9,665 nucleotides of DNA from positions 1 through 9,665 of the forward strand of contig JAFCZU010000085.1 of assembly GCA_019314185.1 (NCBI GenBank). The letters are read 5' to 3'. The notes beneath the pieces are model-generated. The model searched no databases. It worked only from the letters and a program-made list of their open reading frames with translations, and was not told the DNA's origin. Below are positions 8,328-9,665 of the stretch, piece by piece. The stretch comes from Deltaproteobacteria bacterium (GTDB taxonomy: Bacteria; Desulfobacterota; Desulfobacteria; Desulfobacterales; ETH-SRB1). Made by a program: the position numbers and the translations under genes. Position 1 is the first letter of the stretch. Every line of letters starts with the position of its first letter.

Positions 8328-8473
8328 TTGAGACCTTTGAAAAATGTTCAATTTTGCTCAAGTTCAAGGAAGGCGAAGATTTTAACCGGAGGAATATATT
8401 AAATATTTCGAGGATTAAAATTTGAGCCTGACGCCGAAATTGGGCAAAAGGGGGCGTTTTGCAAAGGTCTCAA
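8328..8473. repeat. MITE-like palindromic element E, 146 bp, abutting tRNA-Pro
   Basis: The ends TTGAGACCTTTG (8328-8339) and CAAAGGTCTCAA (8462-8473) are perfect 12-bp inverted repeats. The interior also folds on itself imperfectly: CAATTTTGC (8350-8358) against the GCAAAA/CCCAATT side, GATTTTAACC against GGATTAAAATTT, and a near-palindromic AATATATTAAATATTT centre at about 8393-8408. There is no coding frame. No target-site duplication is obvious in the flanks (AAAG on the left, GTCG on the right). The right end is 2 bases before the tRNA-Pro acceptor stem, so with the promoter at 8288 the element would be transcribed as the pre-tRNA leader. Confidence 0.85.
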
Positions 8474-8475
8474 GT

Positions 8476-8552
8476 CGGGACGTGGCTCAGCCTGGTAGAG
8501 CACAGCGTTCGGGACGCTGGGGTCGCTGGTTCAAATCCAGTCGTCCCGACCA
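8476..8552 (+). tRNA. tRNA-Pro (anticodon CGG)
   Basis: Acceptor CGGGACG (8476-8482) pairs with CGTCCCG (8542-8548). The D arm is GCTC/GAGC. Anticodon stem CAGCG/CGCTG encloses the loop TTCGGGA, whose middle bases give CGG and read CCG codons. The T arm is GCTGG-TTCAAAT-CCAGT with one G-U pair. The discriminator is A, followed by encoded CCA (8550-8552). It stands alone, with element E directly in front and a terminator 17 bases behind. Confidence 0.97.
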
Positions 8553-8569
8553 GATAATCAATAAAAAAG

Positions 8570-8595
8570 GCCGCATCTAAAAATGCGGCGTTTTT
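8570..8595. terminator. Bidirectional intrinsic terminator between tRNA-Pro and ispD
   Basis: GCCGCAT (8570-8576) pairs with ATGCGGC (8583-8589) around a six-base loop. It is followed on the plus strand by GTTTTT (8590-8595) and preceded by AAAAAA (8563-8568), which forms a U-run for the minus strand. It therefore suits both tRNA-Pro (plus) and ispD (minus), which converge here. Confidence 0.9.
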
Positions 8596-8621
8596 ATTGT
8601 ATGCAGGGTTCTTCAAAAAAT

Positions 8622-8640
8622 CGTGAACTGTAAACCGTTA
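8622..8640 (-). repeat. Degenerate copy of the TAACCGTTTA/GTTCACG motif
   Basis: Read on the minus strand, TAACGGTTTACAGTTCACG is 16 of 19 identical to 6156-6174 (TAACCGTTTAAGGTTCACG) in the tRNA-Arg/tadA gap, and both are near a GTAAT(A)-type AT segment. It lies between the ispD stop codon and the terminator. It may be a piece of a dispersed intergenic repeat built of GTTCAC/GTTTAC units; two copies alone are weak support. Confidence 0.35.
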
Positions 8641-8644
8641 ACAA

Positions 8645-9340
8645 TTACAAAGCAGGCGCTGTTTCTAAAATCGCCTTTGCAAGCTCTAAATCTTCCCTGG
8701 TTGTAATCTTAATGTTGTGTTTGCTTCCGCTGATAACTTTTACATTTACACCAAGCCGTTCCACAAGCAGCGCATCATCAGTGCCTGAAAAATCTTCCTG
8801 CCTTGCCTTATCATGAGCTTTGATTAACAGGCTGTATTGAAAAGCCTGCGGTGTCTGCGCAAGCCATATCGGATCTCTTTCAATTGTTTTATCAACATAG
8901 CCTGAATTATCAACCTGCTTTAAAGTACTATCCACAGGAATACCAAGAATGCAGGCGCCATACTCTTTTGCGCCGATTATACATGCTGTCAACTGTTCTG
9001 AAGATACAAGCGGCCGCACACCATCATGGATGACAATTATGTTTGCAGATTTACTATCTACTGCCATAAGCCCGTTATAAACAGAGTCCTGACGCTCTGC
9101 GCCGCCAGGAATAAGAGTTACATTATTTTTGAGCGTAATGGGCGAAAGTACATTTTCATTGCAATAATCAAAGTCGTCTTTTGGAACAACAAGAATAATA
9201 TTTTCTATCAAACTACATGCGTCAATAACCAGAAGGGTATGGGCTAAAACAGGACGACCGGCAAGCAAAAGATACTGTTTGCGCAAACTGTTTTTCATTC
9301 TCATGCCCTTGCCGGCAGCCACAATAATTGCTGAAATCAT
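8645..9340 (-). CDS. ispD: 2-C-methyl-D-erythritol 4-phosphate cytidylyltransferase IspD
   Basis: 231 residues, the normal size for single-domain IspD. The nucleotide-binding start is AIIVAAGKGMRM (4-15), with KQYLLLAGRPVL (21-32), GGAERQDSVYNGL (79-91, R83), IHDGVRPLV (104-112, D106 and R109), IPVDSTLK (134-141), QTPQAF (162-167), GTDDALLVERLG (186-197) and NIKITTREDL (209-218, K211). It transfers CMP from CTP to methylerythritol phosphate, the third step of the MEP route to isoprenoids. No IspF domain is fused to it and no ispF is adjacent in this window. The ATG at 9340 gives the standard N-terminus, but the leader TTTTTTATAAATC has no Shine-Dalgarno, and palindromic element F begins only about 18 bases upstream. 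Transcription should stop at the shared terminator at 8570-8595. Confidence 0.97.
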   Translation of the reverse strand: MISAIIVAAGKGMRMKNSLRKQYLLLAGRPVLAHTLLVIDACSLIENIILVVPKDDFDYCNENVLSPITLKNNVTLIPGGAERQDSVYNGLMAVDSKSANIIVIHDGVRPLVSSEQLTACIIGAKEYGACILGIPVDSTLKQVDNSGYVDKTIERDPIWLAQTPQAFQYSLLIKAHDKARQEDFSGTDDALLVERLGVNVKVISGSKHNIKITTREDLELAKAILETAPAL

Positions 9341-9358
9341 GATTTATAAAAAAGTGCC

Positions 9359-9553
9359 TAAAGTATATTAAAGTGTCTAAAATGCCTAAAGTTGTGGTAC
9401 GCTTTCGGCGTGCTAATTGACAATCCCAATGCTTCTATGAAGTTGTCCGAGAATTATGTTCGTAACGAAAAAGTGTGAAAGCGAGACCAAATTTTTGGAA
9501 ATTAGCAGCGCCAAAGGCGCATTCCTTAACTTTAGGCACTTTAATATACTTTA
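9359..9553. repeat. Long palindromic element F upstream of ispD
   Basis: The outer 17 bases at 9359-9375 (TAAAGTATATTAAAGTG) are the exact reverse complement of 9537-9553. Pairing continues, with a 9-base insertion in the left arm, through CCTAAAGTT (9385-9393 against 9528-9536), a GGTACGC/GGAATGCGC segment, TTCGGCGTGC against TTTGGCGCTGC, and GCTAATT (9412-9418) against AATTAGC (9499-9505). The arms are therefore about 55-60 bases around a loop of about 80. Degenerate AAGTGCCTAAAGT units continue to about 9351, next to the ispD start. No convincing gene lies inside, and the frame open from 9456 has no family resemblance. The remaining bases 9554-9665 show only a short CTTGAT/ATCAAG pair (9569-9574, 9585-9590) and no gene. 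Confidence 0.8.
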
Positions 9554-9665
9554 CTCAAGTTTCGCACCCTTGATTTCTATCAATATCAAGACGGTAAGGG
9601 TTGAAAATAACATTTTTACAGCGAAATCATTTACTTATATTTTGTAAACAGCAACCTGTGCAACA

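Noticed and set aside
9456..9647. 63-codon plus-strand frame in the ispD upstream region
   Set aside because: It crosses the right arm of palindrome F, has no Shine-Dalgarno, and its predicted product has no recognisable features.

Overview
The window looks like a chromosomal segment of an AT-rich Gram-negative anaerobe, most likely a Desulfobacterota (Desulfobacterales-type sulfate reducer) or a close relative. This is an inference from the mix of genes: a free-standing PocR-type sensor, a GAF/HD-GYP protein with a large helical insert, a PAS-like protein ending in a CANCKKIRDDKGYW-type Cys tail, MEP-pathway isoprenoid synthesis, and intergenic regions full of imperfect palindromes. No plasmid, phage or transposase gene is visible.

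Layout. 3-596 (+) is the 3' end of a signalling protein cut by the window edge. It converges on hemW (628-1785, -). Then come a palindromic repeat (1932-2088) and mltG (2168-3256, +). The gap 3257-3661 is almost filled by two more inverted-repeat elements, the first carrying a possible four-helix-bundle gene scrap. A PocR-domain protein (3662-4156, +) and a GAF/HD-GYP phosphodiesterase (4268-5980, +) follow and look like a sensor/c-di-GMP output pair. tRNA-Arg(ACG) (5999-6076, -) lies next to the divergent tadA (6325-6813, +), which overlaps purA (6806-8095, +) by 8 bases. The 549-base gap after purA holds one inverted repeat, a likely sigma70 promoter, a 146-bp palindrome with perfect 12-bp ends, tRNA-Pro(CGG) (8476-8552, +) and a terminator. 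ispD (8645-9340, -) comes next, and its upstream side is occupied by another long palindrome (9359-9553). 9554-9665 shows no gene.

How the parts fit. Most genes are ordinary housekeeping: heme handling (HemW), peptidoglycan chain termination (MltG), wobble inosine formation (TadA), AMP synthesis (PurA), isoprenoid precursors (IspD) and two tRNAs. The tRNA beside tadA is the tRNA whose A34 TadA is known to deaminate. The accessory content is regulatory: the PocR and HD-GYP pair and the PAS-like tail protein.

The unexpected signal is between the genes. At least six different imperfect palindromes of roughly 115-195 bp occupy four of the larger gaps. Several sit directly against functional sites: 2 nt before the tRNA-Pro 5' end, flush with the Shine-Dalgarno of the PocR gene, and about 18 nt before the ispD start codon.
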